Counted from the stretch's first letter, positions 26,552 to 36,765 are shown. The stretch is 64,000 nucleotides of DNA from Roseovarius nubinhibens ISM (GCF_000152625.1 NZ_CH724156.1:814966-878965); one strand, 5' to 3'. Program-made: numbers and translations. The notes: generated by a model not told the origin, from the letters alone.

Positions 26552-27490
26552 ATGAACAAAGTAAGTGACATCAAGAGTGACGCCAATGCGGACCTGTACC
26601 CGACCCGGCTCGCCACCGGCGAGGTCTGGCGCGATCGCGTCGATCCGGTGATCTGGGGCGACAAGACCCCCACCGATCACCTGAGCCGCGACGATCTCGA
26701 CCGCTACGAGCGGGACGGCTATCTGGTCAAACACGACCTCTTTGCCGATGACGAGGTCTCGGCGCTGCTCGACGCGGCGCAGGATCTGCGCAATTCGGCC
26801 CCCGAACGGCTCGGCCCCAATGCGATCCGCGAACCGGGCTCGGGCGATCTGCGCACGCTGTTTCAGCTCGAGACCCATCACGATCTCTTTGACCGGCTGT
26901 CGCGCTCGGAACGGGTCGCGGGCATCGCCCGCCGCATCCTCAACGACGAGGTCTACCTGCATCAGTCGCGGCTCAATTACAAACCGGGCTTCACCGGCAA
27001 GGAATTCTACTGGCACTCGGATTTCGAGACCTGGCACGCCGAGGACGGGCTGCCCCGGATGCGCGCCCTCTCGGCCTCGGTCCTGCTCACCGACAATGAC
27101 GCGCTCAACGGGCCCCTCATGCTGATGCCCGGCTCGCAGATGCATTACGTCGGCTGCCAAGGCGAAACGCCCGAGAACAACCACAAAACCTCTCTCAAGA
27201 AACAAGAAATCGGCACGCCCTCCCCCGAGGCGCTGGACTGGATGGCGAAGAAATTCGGCATCGATTACGCCGCGGGCAAGGCCGGGACCGTGATCTTCTT
27301 TGATTGCAACACGATCCACGGCTCGAACGGCAATATCACGCCCTTCCCGCGCTCCAACGCCTTCTTCGTCTTCAACGCCCTCTCGAACCAGCCCCGCGAC
27401 CCTTTCGCGGCGGATGACCCGCGCCCCGAATATCTCGGCACCCGGTCCGAGATCGCGGCGCTGCGGATCGAGGACGCGCCGCTCACATAG
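26552..27490 (+). CDS. ectD: Ectoine 5-hydroxylase EctD
   Basis: A 312-residue Fe(II)/2-oxoglutarate dioxygenase. The ectoine hydroxylase signature FYWHSDFETWHAEDG starts near 152, giving iron ligands His155 and Asp157, and the third ligand is His256 in NTIHGSNGN. It converts ectoine to 5-hydroxyectoine, so this organism should make both solutes. AAAGGAG is placed well before the ATG. ask begins 9 bp downstream. Confidence 0.97.
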   Translation: MNKVSDIKSDANADLYPTRLATGEVWRDRVDPVIWGDKTPTDHLSRDDLDRYERDGYLVKHDLFADDEVSALLDAAQDLRNSAPERLGPNAIREPGSGDLRTLFQLETHHDLFDRLSRSERVAGIARRILNDEVYLHQSRLNYKPGFTGKEFYWHSDFETWHAEDGLPRMRALSASVLLTDNDALNGPLMLMPGSQMHYVGCQGETPENNHKTSLKKQEIGTPSPEALDWMAKKFGIDYAAGKAGTVIFFDCNTIHGSNGNITPFPRSNAFFVFNALSNQPRDPFAADDPRPEYLGTRSEIAALRIEDAPLT

Positions 27491-27499
27491 GACAGACAG

Positions 27500-28957
27500 A
27501 TGACCGACACGACACGACAGACCCACACGGTCGAGAAAATCGGCGGGACCTCCATGTCCCGCCTCCGCGAGCTGCGCGACACGCTGCTCATCGGCACCCG
27601 CAAACCCGCCGATCTCTACAACCGCGTCTTCGTGGTCTCGGCCTTTGGCGGCATCACCAACCTGCTGCTCGAGCACAAGAAATCGGGCGAGCCGGGGGTC
27701 TATGCCTCCTTCGCCAATGACGACACCGCGCATCGCTGGCATGATCAGCTCGACCGCGTGGCGGACGCCATGAAAGAGGCCCATGCCGCCATTCTCGACC
27801 ACAAGGCCGACCTGCTCGAGGCCGACCGTTTCGTCGACGAACGCATCCACGGCGCCCGCGGCTGCCTGATCGACCTGCAACGGCTCTGCGCCTATGGCCA
27901 TTTCCGCCTCGATCAACATATGGGCCAGACCCGCGAACTGCTCTCCGGTCTGGGCGAGGCGCATTCCGCCTTCACCACCACCCTTTTGCTGCAACGCGCC
28001 GGGGTGAACGCCCGGTTTGTCGATCTCTCGGGCTGGCGCGACGAAGGCAATGTCTCGCTCGACGAACGCATCCGCGACGCCTTTGCCGGCATCGACCCTG
28101 CGAGCGAAATGCCCATTGTCACCGGCTATGCGCAATGCGCCGAAGGCCTGATGGGCGAATATGACCGGGGCTATTCCGAGGTCACATTCTCGCGGCTCGC
28201 CGCCCTGACACAGGCCCGCGAGGCGATCATCCACAAGGAGTTTCACCTCTCCTCCTGCGATCCCAACCTCGTCGGCCCTGACGCCGTGCGCAAGCTTGGC
28301 CGCACCAATCACGACGTCGCCGATCAGCTCTCCAACCTCGGGATGGAGGCGATCCACCCCAAGGCCGCCAAGACCCTGCGTCAGGCCGGCGTGCCGCTGC
28401 GCGTGACCAACGCCTTTGAACCGGACGACCCCGGCACGCTCATCGACGACCTGCCCGCCGACAGCGCCGCCGTCGAAATCGTCACCGGGCTCGACATCGT
28501 GAGCCTCGAGGTCTTCGAACAGGATATGGTCGGCGTCAAAGGCTATGACGCGGCCATTCTCGACGTGCTGGCGCGGCACAATGTGCGCATCGTCTCCAAG
28601 GTCTCGAACGCCAACACGATCACCCATTATCTCGACGGCTCGCTAAAAACGCTGCGCCGCGTGGAAAAGGATCTGGCAACGCTCTACCCCGCCGCCGAAA
28701 TCACCACCCGCCGCCTGTCGCTGGTCGCCGCCGTGGGCCGCGATCTCTCGGGCCTCTCGGTGCTGACCCGCGGGCTGCAGGCCATCGCCGCCGCCGGGCT
28801 CGAGGCCATCGGCGCCACCCAGGGCCCACGCAATGTCGATGTGCAATTCATCCTCGACCGCGCTGATATGGAGCCCGCCATTCGTGCCCTCCATGGCGCG
28901 CTGATCGAAAAACCTCAGGCGCAGAGCGTTCGCCAAGAGCTCTCGCACGCCGCCTGA
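27500..28957 (+). CDS. ask: Specialised aspartate kinase of the ectoine operon (Ask_Ect)
   Basis: A 485-residue aspartokinase beginning with the KIGGTSMSRL nucleotide-binding motif (about 14-23) and ending with ACT-like regulatory modules (about 345-475). It is more divergent than housekeeping LysC, as expected for the Ask_Ect paralogue that feeds aspartyl phosphate into ectoine synthesis and is known in alphaproteobacteria to sit after ectD. Start ATG 27500 has AGGACAG upstream. It is the last gene of the operon. Confidence 0.95.
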   Translation: MTDTTRQTHTVEKIGGTSMSRLRELRDTLLIGTRKPADLYNRVFVVSAFGGITNLLLEHKKSGEPGVYASFANDDTAHRWHDQLDRVADAMKEAHAAILDHKADLLEADRFVDERIHGARGCLIDLQRLCAYGHFRLDQHMGQTRELLSGLGEAHSAFTTTLLLQRAGVNARFVDLSGWRDEGNVSLDERIRDAFAGIDPASEMPIVTGYAQCAEGLMGEYDRGYSEVTFSRLAALTQAREAIIHKEFHLSSCDPNLVGPDAVRKLGRTNHDVADQLSNLGMEAIHPKAAKTLRQAGVPLRVTNAFEPDDPGTLIDDLPADSAAVEIVTGLDIVSLEVFEQDMVGVKGYDAAILDVLARHNVRIVSKVSNANTITHYLDGSLKTLRRVEKDLATLYPAAEITTRRLSLVAAVGRDLSGLSVLTRGLQAIAAAGLEAIGATQGPRNVDVQFILDRADMEPAIRALHGALIEKPQAQSVRQELSHAA

Positions 28958-28965
28958 TCCTCTGG

Positions 28966-28985
28966 CCGCGCCTCCCCGGGCGCGG
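28966..28985 (+). terminator. Hairpin after ask
   Basis: CCGCGCC (28966-28972) and GGCGCGG (28979-28985) form a 7-bp GC stem with a 6-nt loop 8 bp after the ask stop. There is no T run, so termination may be weak or rho-assisted. Confidence 0.45.
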
Positions 28986-29075
28986 TCACCCCAGTCCTGA
29001 TGAGAAGGGCTTGAGATAAAGGCACAGAAATGCCCAAATAGGCGCATCCATCTCATCTCACAGGGCGCATCCCCC

Positions 29076-29981
29076 ATGAAAATCGGCCGCAAATGGGTCT
29101 CGCTCAACGCGCTGCAAACCTTCGAGGCGGCCGCCCGTCACGAACATATGGGCCGTGCCGCCGCAGAGCTCAACGTGACCCAAAGCGCGGTGAGCCATCA
29201 GGTCCGCGCCCTCGAAACCGCCCTGGGCATCGCGCTCTTTGACCGGCGCGGGCGGCGGATCGAACTGAACGCGGCGGGCGAACGGCTCTTGCAATCCATC
29301 CAGTCGGGCTTTGACGAAATCTCCGCCACCGCCCTGTCGCTCACCGCCGATCGCTACGCCGGTCAGGTGTCGCTGGCGGTGCCGGTCTCGCTCATGGTGG
29401 AATGGCTCAATCCGAAACTGGCCGAGTTTCTCGACCTCTACCCCAACCTCACCCTCCGGCTGAGCTATTCCGACCGCGCCATGACCCTGCTGCCCGCCGA
29501 TGTGGACATGGCCATCGTCTTCTCCGCCCATGTCTTTCCGGGCTTCCGCGTGACCCCCTTCATGCAGACCGAGATCTTCCCGGTCTGCGCCCCCGAACTG
29601 GCCCGTGGCGGGCTGCCGCTCGACCCCGCGATCCTGCGCAAATCGACGATCATCCATGAGGACAATGGCGAGACATGGGCGCATTGGTTCGCCCATCGCG
29701 GGCTCGAACAATTCCGCCCCTCCCGCGACATCTACGCAGGCTCGCATCACGATGCCATGGCCTTTGCCCGGCGCGGCGCGGGCTTTGCCATGTCCGACTG
29801 GTTCCTCGGTGGCGCGACATTGCGGGCGGGCGGGCTGGTCCAGGCTTTCGGCCCCGGCACGATGAAGACCGACGGCTATTTCCTCGTGACCCGCACCACC
29901 GCCACCCCCGACAGCGCCGCCACCGCGCTCGCCGATTGGCTCCTGCGCGAAGTCTCCCGCGCCACCGAGGCCCAGCCCTAG
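29076..29981 (+). CDS. LysR-family transcriptional regulator (GcvA-like)
   Basis: A 301-residue LysR regulator. The helix-turn-helix spans about 10-68 (LQTFEAAARHEHMGRAAAEL and NVTQSAVSHQVRALE), followed by a substrate-binding domain. Sequence style, including WVSLNALQTFEAAARH, is that of the GcvA subgroup. It lies downstream of the ectoine operon on the same strand, but with its own 118-bp leader, and its stop is 2 bp from the convergent hmuV stop. No target is evident from the context. Confidence 0.92.
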   Translation: MKIGRKWVSLNALQTFEAAARHEHMGRAAAELNVTQSAVSHQVRALETALGIALFDRRGRRIELNAAGERLLQSIQSGFDEISATALSLTADRYAGQVSLAVPVSLMVEWLNPKLAEFLDLYPNLTLRLSYSDRAMTLLPADVDMAIVFSAHVFPGFRVTPFMQTEIFPVCAPELARGGLPLDPAILRKSTIIHEDNGETWAHWFAHRGLEQFRPSRDIYAGSHHDAMAFARRGAGFAMSDWFLGGATLRAGGLVQAFGPGTMKTDGYFLVTRTTATPDSAATALADWLLREVSRATEAQP

Positions 29982-29983
29982 AT

Positions 29984-30771
<788 letters not shown>

Positions 30772-30775
<4 letters not shown>

Positions 30776-31842
30776 AGCCCCATCACCCCACGACTGCGCA
30801 GCAAGATCCAGAGGAAGACCGGCGCGCCGATCAGCGCCGTCACGATCCCGATGGGCAATTCCGCCGGGCCGATCACCACCCGCGCGATCACATCCGCCCA
30901 CAAGAGCAGCGCCGCGCCCAGAAGCGCCGCATTGATCAACAGCGGCCCGTGATCCGGCCCCGTCGCCAGCCGCAGCAGATGCGGCACCACGATGCCGATG
31001 AACCCGATCACCCCGGTCATCGCCACCGCCGCGCCCGTGGCCACCGCCACCGTCAGCACCGCGAGCCGCTTGATCCGCTGCACCGGAATGCCGAGATGCA
31101 GCGCCGTCGCCTCGCCAAGGCTCAGCGCGTTGAGCGCCCGCCCGAGGCCGAGCGCAGCGGCCACCGACAGGATCAACAGCGGCGCCACCGCCCCGAGCTT
31201 GGCCCAGCTCGCACCGCCGAGCGACCCGAGTTGCCAGAAAGTGATGTCGCGCAGCTGCTGGTCATCGGCCATATAGATGAGCAGGCCCATCCCCGCCGCC
31301 GCCAGCGCCCCGAGCGCGATGCCGGCCAAGAGCATCGTCGCCACCGAGGTCTGCCCGCCCCGGGTCGCCACCACGTAAAGAAGGCTCACCGCCGCCCAGC
31401 TCCCGAGGCAGGCCGCGACCGGTACAAGGTACTGACCGAATACCGTCGCAATACCGACGGGAAGCAGCCCCCCCAAAACGATGGCACTCACCGCCCCGAA
31501 GGCCGCGCCGCTGCTCACGCCGACGATGCCCGGATCGGCCAGCGGATTGCGAAACAGCCCCTGCATCACCGTGCCCGACACCGCCAGCCCCGCCCCGACC
31601 AAAAGGCCAAGCCCGGTGCGCGGCGCACGAATATCCCACAAGATCACCCGCTCCATCTGGCTGATCTCGGCGCCGCTCAGCGCCCGCCAGACCCCCTGCC
31701 AGAGCGACGTGCCCGAGGCCCCGATGGCAAGGCTCGCAAGGCAGGACCCGAGCAGCAACAGGCCCAGCCACAGATGCGCCCTGCGCGCCCGTGATTGGCG
31801 CAACCCGTTGAGGATCATGCCATTTTCCGTGGCCGCCACCAT
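30772..31842 (-). CDS. hmuU: Haem ABC transporter permease HmuU
   Basis: A 356-residue FecCD-family permease with about nine or ten hydrophobic segments. Typical motifs are DIRAPRTGLGLLVGAGLAVSG (first coupling region), NPLADPGIVGVSSGAAFGAV and GFIGIVVPHLLRL. I chose ATG 31842, 4 bp after hmuT, with GGGGG upstream; an internal ATG at 31818 is possible. Codons for PVGIATVFGQY around 31430-31462 are unusual (GGT, GCG, GTA) and contain three units of the 11-bp repeat described elsewhere in this window. Confidence 0.93.
31430..31462. repeat. Three phased units of the 11-bp repeat inside hmuU
   Basis: On the + strand, TACTGACCGAA, TACCGTCGCAA and TACCGACGGGA follow one another without gap. The last two differ from the consensus TACCGACGCAA by one or two bases. 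They lie antisense to hmuU and correspond to rare codons there. Confidence 0.5.
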
Positions 31843-31846
31843 GACG

Positions 31847-32737
31847 TTAGCCCCCGTAGAGCGCGTGATTGAGGTCCCGCACCGCCGCGCCAACCCGCGG
31901 GCCAAAGCCCAGGAGACGCAGCCCGTCCATCCGGATCACCGCGCCGCTCTCAGCAGCCGGCGTCGGCTGAAACGCCGGCAGCGCCAAAAGCTCTTTTGCC
32001 GCCATGTCATGATCCCCGCCGCGATCCATCATGAGGATCACATCCGGCCGCGCGAGGCTCACCGCCTCATCGGTCAAGGGCTTGTAGCCACTGAACCCGC
32101 TCACCGCGTTGACCCCACCGGCCAGCTCGATCACCGCCTTCGCCGCCGTCTCATCGCCCCCCGCCATGATCCGCCCCCCTTGCGCCGACAGCACGAAAAG
32201 CACCCGTTTCGGCGCGTCGCCGGCCTGCGCTTTCGCGGCCTCAGCAGCGGCGTCCAGCGTCGCCAGAACCTCGCCCGCCAGCGCCTCGGCCTCCGCCTCA
32301 CGGCCCAGCACCGCGCCGACCATCTCGATCCGCTTCACGGTCATGTCGCGGCTAAACCCTTCGGGCAGCTCGATATAATCGACATCCGCTGCCCTGAGCA
32401 ACGCCACCACCTCGGGCGGACCCGCGCCCTCTTCGGCGAGGATGAGATCGGGGGCCATCGACAGAACCCCCTCTGCAGACAACGCCCGGACATAGCCCAC
32501 ATCCGGCAGGCTCAGCGCCTCGGGCGGATAGTTCGACGTGGTGTCTCTTGCCACCAGCCGCGCCCCCGCACCCAGCGCATAGACGATCTCGGTTGCCGTG
32601 CCGCCAAGCGTCACGATCCGCTCTGAATCTGAGGCAGCCTCTGCTGCAGCTTCTGCCCGCAGCCCGGCCCCGAGGCCAATCACCGCCGCCGTCAGCCCAA
32701 GCAACGCGCCCCGTCGTGTAAACCTGCCGCGCATCAT
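31847..32737 (-). CDS. hmuT: Haem ABC transporter substrate-binding protein HmuT
   Basis: A 296-residue periplasmic haem-binding protein of the TroA/BtuF-like class. The N-terminus RFTRRGALLGLTAAVIGLGA contains a twin-arginine, so Tat or Sec export is possible. The mature protein starts SERIVTLGGTATEIVYALGA, the usual beginning of this fold, and LPDVGYVRALSAEGVLSMAPDLIL is the conserved bridge region. The ATG at 32737 overlaps hmuS (ATGA). It delivers haem from the outer-membrane receptor to HmuUV. Confidence 0.93.
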   Translation of the reverse strand: MMRGRFTRRGALLGLTAAVIGLGAGLRAEAAAEAASDSERIVTLGGTATEIVYALGAGARLVARDTTSNYPPEALSLPDVGYVRALSAEGVLSMAPDLILAEEGAGPPEVVALLRAADVDYIELPEGFSRDMTVKRIEMVGAVLGREAEAEALAGEVLATLDAAAEAAKAQAGDAPKRVLFVLSAQGGRIMAGGDETAAKAVIELAGGVNAVSGFSGYKPLTDEAVSLARPDVILMMDRGGDHDMAAKELLALPAFQPTPAAESGAVIRMDGLRLLGFGPRVGAAVRDLNHALYGG

Positions 32738-33789
32738 ACCACCTCCTCGGCCAGACCGGGCAGCCCCGACACGAGACTGCGCCAGGCCGGACGGCTGTCC
32801 CGCCCTTCCTTGCCCACGCCAAAGATCTGCAGGATGAGCCCGCCCTCGGCATCGAACGCCTCAAGCGACACCGCCGGACCGCGCTGCGTCGGCTTGTCCA
32901 CCGCCCAGACCTCGGCAATATGGTCGAGCCGCAGATGCAGGTTGAACCGCGGGTCCATCACATTCTGCCACGGCCCCATGGGCTTGAGCGTCTGGATCGG
33001 CCCGGAATGGATCTGGATACAGCCCCGGTTGCCGACAAAGATCATCACCTCAAACCCCTCTTCCGACACCTCCTGCAGCGCCACATCGACCGCCTCGGGG
33101 GCCAGCGCCCGCACAAATGGCGCACCGGCAATCCGGTAGGCCCCGAGCCGGTTCATCCGCAGCTTAGACGTGAGTCGCAGAAACTGATGCGTGTCGGTCA
33201 TCCGCGCCCATTCCTTGCGCAGGATGTCGAGCTTGGCCGGCTCAGACTTTGCCACCTCGGTGGGTTGGCGCGCCGCCAGCTCGATCTGCGGCGACTGATC
33301 CGCCAGTGTCAGCCGCGCCTTGAGCCCATCCCAGGCCCCGACAGTCGAACTGTCGCGCAGATGGATCTTGTGCACCGCATCCCCGGCCGCATCAAAGACC
33401 TGGAGGCTGCGCCGCAGCCCCAGATCGCTCTCGCGCTCGACCATGAACCCATGGCACCAATGCGACGGGAACATCCGCATGTCGATCTCGTCGCCGAGAA
33501 CCATCGAGGCATGCTGGCCCGACCGGTAATTCTCATAGCGCCCGACGCGCTCATGCACACAGCTCTCGTTGCGGGTCAGCGCCATCACCTCGCCAAGCTC
33601 TCCGGCCGCCCCCATCACCGCATCGGGATGCGGGTCGATCCGGGTCACCCCCGCGCCGCAATCCGCCGCGACGAGCCGCGCCTCGGTGATGCCCAGCCGC
33701 GCCGCCAGATCGCGGTCGCGCAGTTTCGCATGCTCCGCACGCGCGGCACGGATCTCTTCAGGGGTCGGGGTCGGCATCAAATCAGCCAT
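32734..33789 (-). CDS. hmuS: Haemin-degrading factor HmuS
   Basis: A 351-residue HemS/HmuS/ChuX-family protein with two related halves (about 30-170 and 200-345). The conserved segment DTHQFLRLTSKLRMNRLGAY is in the second half, where the haem-ligand histidine of the family lies, and QIHSGPIQTLKPMGPWQNVM is also family-typical. It binds haem in the cytoplasm and passes it on or degrades it to release iron. GAGGTGAAC precedes the ATG at 33789. It is the first gene of the haem operon, divergent from the receptor gene. Confidence 0.94.
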   Translation of the reverse strand: MADLMPTPTPEEIRAARAEHAKLRDRDLAARLGITEARLVAADCGAGVTRIDPHPDAVMGAAGELGEVMALTRNESCVHERVGRYENYRSGQHASMVLGDEIDMRMFPSHWCHGFMVERESDLGLRRSLQVFDAAGDAVHKIHLRDSSTVGAWDGLKARLTLADQSPQIELAARQPTEVAKSEPAKLDILRKEWARMTDTHQFLRLTSKLRMNRLGAYRIAGAPFVRALAPEAVDVALQEVSEEGFEVMIFVGNRGCIQIHSGPIQTLKPMGPWQNVMDPRFNLHLRLDHIAEVWAVDKPTQRGPAVSLEAFDAEGGLILQIFGVGKEGRDSRPAWRSLVSGLPGLAEEVV

Positions 33790-33871
33790 GTTCACCTCGT
33801 GGAAATTGGGGGTCCATGGCTGCACCGCACCGGGTCTCGGGGCGCGACGTGGCTTCCGGCGATTTTGCTGC

Positions 33872-33910
33872 CGGATAATTCTTGACAGTTTTAGTCTGAA
33901 AAACTAAGGC
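33872..33910 (+). promoter_or_regulatory. Promoter and candidate iron-regulatory site between hmuS and hmuR
   Basis: TTGACA (33882-33887) and TAAGGC (33905-33910) are 17 bp apart. Between and over them lies an inverted repeat TTAGT (33891-33895) and ACTAA (33903-33907), where a repressor would block polymerase. CGGATAATTC (33872-33881) directly upstream recurs in front of the exbB operon at 39708-39717 on the other strand. Which iron regulator (RirA, Irr or Fur/Mur type) is involved cannot be told. Confidence 0.55.
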
Positions 33911-34010
33911 CACACAAGAGCCTTTTCTCACACCTCTGAAAACTCGCCGCGCAAGCCCTCCGCAAGCCACTCGGCCAATAACGCCCACTGGCACAACGGA
34001 AGGACAAACC

Positions 34011-36011
34011 ATGACGCGACATGCGCGACACACACTCTTGGGAACCACGGCGCTGAGCCTGATCCTCGCAGCCGCCCCCGCCCTCGCACAAGAGGCGGAC
34101 GACGGTTTTCTCGGCACCATTTCACTTGGCAAGAGCAAACGCGAAGTGGCCACCGACACCGCCACCGCCGTGACCGAAATCGACAGCCGCGAGATCGCCG
34201 ACCGGCAAGCCGGGACCATGGCCGAACTCATCGATTCCGTCCCCGGCGTGACCCTCGTCAACGGCGCCACGGCGCAGGGCTCGGGCATCAACATCCGGGG
34301 CTACGGCGCCAACAGCACCTATGGCACCGACCAAAAGGTGCTCATTCAGGTCGATGGCGTCACCCGCGGCAGCGAAGAGCTCTACCGCATCGGCAATCAG
34401 CTCTTCACCGATCCCGCCCTCTACAAAGAGGTCGAAGTGATCCGGGGCACCGTCGGCTCGTTTGAATATGGCTCGGGCGTCGTCGGCGGCGTCGTGCGGC
34501 TCGAAACCAAGGACGCCTCGGATTTCACCGGCAGCACCCCCGGCTTTGCCTATCGCCAGACCTTCGAGTTTCAATCCAACGGCGCCGGCCTCACCGCCTC
34601 GAGCATCCTCGCCTGGCAGCCCACCGAAAAACTCGAATTCCTGCTCAGCCACACCCGCCGCACCCTCGGCACCCAGAGCGATGGCGATGGCAATCTGATC
34701 AACCCCGCCGCCAATGATGTCGACGATCCCTCCTGGCTCGCCAAGGCCCGGCTCACCTTTGGCGACAATGACGAACATAGCCTGACCGCCTCCTACACCA
34801 GCACCGAGAGCACCGAATATGACGTGCCCTACGACAGTTTCGGCACCACCACCTTTGGCAATGTCGACCGCGAGGTGAACAGCGAAACCTTCATGCTGCG
34901 CTATGGCTACAACCCGCTCGGCAATGACCTGATCGACCTCACGGCGCAGCTCTCCTATGCCAATGAGGAAATCATTCAAACCGCAGTGATCCCGGGCAAC
35001 CCGCTGCTCGACGCCGATCATCAGTATGAAACGACCACTCTGACGCTCAAGAACCGCGCCCGCTTCGACACCGGCGCGCTTGGCCATTCGCTCGTCACCG
35101 GGGTCGAGCTCATCAACCGCAAACGGCTCAACGCCTCCTCGGCCCCGGGCGGCGAAGATGACCGCTGGGCGGTCTTCGCGGTGGATGAAATCCAGATCGG
35201 CGAGGCCTGGACCGTGACCCCGGCCCTGCGCTACGAAAGCTCGACAATCCAGGGCTCGACCGCCCCCAATGACGGGCGCTACAGCAATGACGCGCTGATG
35301 GGCGGCCTGTCGCTGCGCTATGCCTTCGGCAATGGCTGGTCCGTCTTCGGCAGCGCCGCCTATACCGAGGTCCTGCCGCCCATCGACGATCTCGACAATA
35401 TCGCCCGCGTGACCCAGAGCGAGAAATCCCGCACCTATGAGATCGGCGCCGCCTATGAGCGCCGCGATGCCTTCCGCGCGGGTGACAGCCTGTCGTTCAA
35501 GATCAACGCCTATGACACCAAGCTCTGGGATGTGACCTCCTTCGTCTCGACGACCATCGTCGGCGGTATCCCGGTCTTTACCGATCTGGACGAGATCAAC
35601 ACCCAAGGCATCGAGATCGAGGCCTCCTACGCGCTGGAAAACGGCCTCTATATGGATGCCAATCTCAACATCGCCGATGGCTCGGAAACAACCGCCGCCC
35701 AGATCGAACAGGACTGGCGCAATCTGGCCGCCAATTCCGCGCGCCTGACCCTCGGCAAGAAGATCGGCGAAACCTATGACTTTAGCTGGGAAGCCGTCGC
35801 CGCCGATGACATCACCGTCAATGGCGTGCGCTCCTCGGGCTATGTGACGAATAACCTGCGCGCCACCATCGCCCCGCAGAGCGGTGTCTGGGCCGGGACC
35901 GAGTTCCGCATCGGTGTCGAAAACCTCTTCGATAAACAATATCAGCCGCATCTCTCGACCCGCGCCGCCACCGGCCGCAACGTCAAGCTGACGCTGGCCA
36001 AGACCTTCTAA
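34011..36011 (+). CDS. hmuR: TonB-dependent haem receptor
   Basis: A 666-residue outer-membrane receptor. The signal peptide ends near ALAQ (26). The plug domain is about 45-155 (ELIDSVPGVTLVNG; NIRGYGANSTYG; EVEVIRGTVGSFEYGSG), and the beta-barrel ends with Phe in RNVKLTLAKTF. Position opposite hmuSTUV makes haem the likely ligand. The FRAP and NPNL box common in haem receptors is not evident; the equivalent region reads SAAYTEVLPPIDDLDN. TonB-ExbBD for energy are encoded 750 bp downstream. Strong terminator follows. Confidence 0.92.
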   Translation: MTRHARHTLLGTTALSLILAAAPALAQEADDGFLGTISLGKSKREVATDTATAVTEIDSREIADRQAGTMAELIDSVPGVTLVNGATAQGSGINIRGYGANSTYGTDQKVLIQVDGVTRGSEELYRIGNQLFTDPALYKEVEVIRGTVGSFEYGSGVVGGVVRLETKDASDFTGSTPGFAYRQTFEFQSNGAGLTASSILAWQPTEKLEFLLSHTRRTLGTQSDGDGNLINPAANDVDDPSWLAKARLTFGDNDEHSLTASYTSTESTEYDVPYDSFGTTTFGNVDREVNSETFMLRYGYNPLGNDLIDLTAQLSYANEEIIQTAVIPGNPLLDADHQYETTTLTLKNRARFDTGALGHSLVTGVELINRKRLNASSAPGGEDDRWAVFAVDEIQIGEAWTVTPALRYESSTIQGSTAPNDGRYSNDALMGGLSLRYAFGNGWSVFGSAAYTEVLPPIDDLDNIARVTQSEKSRTYEIGAAYERRDAFRAGDSLSFKINAYDTKLWDVTSFVSTTIVGGIPVFTDLDEINTQGIEIEASYALENGLYMDANLNIADGSETTAAQIEQDWRNLAANSARLTLGKKIGETYDFSWEAVAADDITVNGVRSSGYVTNNLRATIAPQSGVWAGTEFRIGVENLFDKQYQPHLSTRAATGRNVKLTLAKTF

Positions 36012-36057
36012 GCAGAAGCAAACCGGCAAAACGCCGGACAAGGAATGTGTCCCAACT

Positions 36058-36085
36058 GGCGCGGTCCCCGGACCGCGCCTTTTTT
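36058..36085 (+). terminator. Rho-independent terminator after hmuR
   Basis: GGCGCGGTCC (36058-36067) and GGACCGCGCC (36070-36079) make a near-perfect stem, followed by six T residues (36080-36085). Confidence 0.93.
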
Positions 36086-36141
36086 GCGCAGCGGGCAACC
36101 CGAGACGCTATAACCTGAAGGAAAATCAGCCGCTCTCCCGA

Positions 36142-36567
36142 CTACTGATACCCGTCCGGGTCGTTGGGTGAGTGAAGCAATGTGCCTTCGAACGCGTCGA
36201 GATCATCCGTCATTTGCAGCCAAGGCAACTTGCTTTGCTTGTTGACGTGAAAGGTCGGCTTGAAATCCTCCGGGCGTTCCAGCGAGGCGGCATAGAGATG
36301 CATACCGCCCGGATAGTGATCCGCTTCAAACCCAATGGGCGACCCGCATGTCCCGCAAAAATGCCTGAAAACGCCCTTCGAGCTTTCATAAGTGCGAGGC
36401 GTATCACCTGTCCACTCAAAGCTCTTCTTCGGCACACCGAACCAAGCAACCACCGGCGCGGCACAGTTCCGGCGGCAGTCATCGCAATGGCAATAACAGG
36501 TCCATGTTTGATCCCCCACATAGGACCAACTTGTTTTCTGACATAGGCAATACCCGCGTGTCGTCAT
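36142..36567 (-). CDS. GFA (glutathione-dependent formaldehyde-activating)/CENP-V family protein
   Basis: A 141-residue GFA-domain protein. Zinc-binding cysteines appear as CLCQ, CYCHCDDC and FCGTCGSPIGFEA, the standard GFA pattern. GGAGGAAG precedes ATG 36567. Most GFA-family proteins do not act on formaldehyde, so the substrate is unknown. Codon usage is visibly more A/T-rich than neighbours (TTG, CTT, AAA, TCG mixtures), which may mark later acquisition. It sits alone between the haem receptor and tonB. The following gap to 36766 contains nothing I can identify. Confidence 0.9.
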   Translation of the reverse strand: MTTRGYCLCQKTSWSYVGDQTWTCYCHCDDCRRNCAAPVVAWFGVPKKSFEWTGDTPRTYESSKGVFRHFCGTCGSPIGFEADHYPGGMHLYAASLERPEDFKPTFHVNKQSKLPWLQMTDDLDAFEGTLLHSPNDPDGYQ

Positions 36568-36765
36568 TCGATCTTCCTCCGACCCTCCGCGAATATAGGA
36601 CGCAGGCGGGGGAAGGGTGGGATGTTTTGGGACATTCCATCGGCTAAAAACGTCGAAGCTGAGGGTCAATTCACCCTCAAACCCGCCAACCGCCTCAGGC
36701 AAGCGCACATCCTCCGAACGCCGCCTATCGCTGAGACACGCCCCGGCACCCGGCCCTCGACCGGC

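Noticed and set aside
26531-28627. 698-residue open frame on the minus strand opposite ectD and ask
   Set aside because: It spans two well-supported ectoine genes, with no family motif and typical shadow composition.
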